Shown here piece by piece: positions 63,992 to 64,000 of a stretch of DNA of 64,000 nucleotides (the stretch's first letter is position 1; every line of letters starts with the position of its first letter). This DNA is from Serripes groenlandicus (lineage: Eukaryota; Mollusca; Bivalvia; Cardiida; Cardiidae), in assembly GCA_031761405.1 (NCBI GenBank), contig JASEVX010000007.1:62941062-63005061 (forward strand), in the 5' to 3' direction. Under the pieces are notes generated by a model. It saw nothing but the letters and a program-made list of their open reading frames with translations. It was not told where the DNA came from and made no database searches. A program made the translations under genes and the position numbers.

Positions 63992-64000
63992 GTAGGTAAT

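Noticed and set aside
1..64000. A new defence, toxin or viral system
   Set aside because: I looked on both strands for polymerase, integrase, capsid, helicase or nuclease motifs and saw none beyond the two OTU-like relics. The window is one host gene and non-autonomous repeats.

Overview
The window looks like nuclear DNA of a mollusc, most likely a bivalve. It is AT-rich, has long introns with GT-AG splice sites, and is packed with short non-autonomous transposons of the kinds usual in molluscan genomes. The species assignment is inference; nothing in the sequence names the organism.

One protein-coding gene can be supported. It is a cortactin-binding protein 2 (CTTNBP2) orthologue on the + strand, running from an ATG at 5881 to the right edge. 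I assembled 16 coding exons: 5881-5955, 9685-9786, 13376-13615, 15169-15276, 17430-18599, 38751-38886, 43927-44407, 45262-45386, 46280-46379, 47370-47520, 54589-54768, 58225-58342, 58815-58982, 59666-59947, 60992-61093 and 63915-63991. They total 3615 nt, or 1205 codons, and every junction keeps the reading frame. The gene continues past the window. Exons 1-5 encode the N-terminal CortBP2 coiled coil and a proline-rich cortactin-SH3 ligand. Exons 6-7 encode a Ser/Thr/Pro linker. Exons 8-12 encode about six ankyrin repeats. Exons 13-16 begin the C-terminal NTPase-like region. The 5.9 kb upstream hold no recognisable gene.

Almost everything else is repeats. (1) A TTAA-flanked, piggyBac-type palindromic MITE family of about 230 bp (here 'MITE-1') occurs in dozens of copies in both orientations, from nearly intact to heavily decayed. 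(2) A second palindromic MITE ('MITE-2') has termini reading CAGAGCTCTAGATAAGGAG. (3) Several families resemble non-autonomous Helentrons (HINE/DINE-like). They have a 5' subterminal inverted repeat, a CCGT/CTGT microsatellite, a core of 145-161 bp or 305 bp tandem units, a 3' hairpin and a terminal CTTGTT. (4) There are at least three tRNA-derived SINE types. (5) Single elements include a hAT-like element, a 14-bp-TIR element, small hairpins and two decayed OTU-protease-like fragments. Nested insertions fix several element ends and give a relative age order.

The best leads are: a possible intronic polyadenylation site right after exon 5 that would give a CTTNBP2NL-like short protein; a GTTATKGCCCC box shared by the tandem cores of otherwise different elements; a covarying base pair at the MITE-1 hairpin tip; and nested insertions that define element boundaries. 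I found no operon, defence system, CRISPR array or wholly new system. The novelty of each repeat family needs a database search that I could not run. Repeat edges are approximate; exon edges are exact as read.
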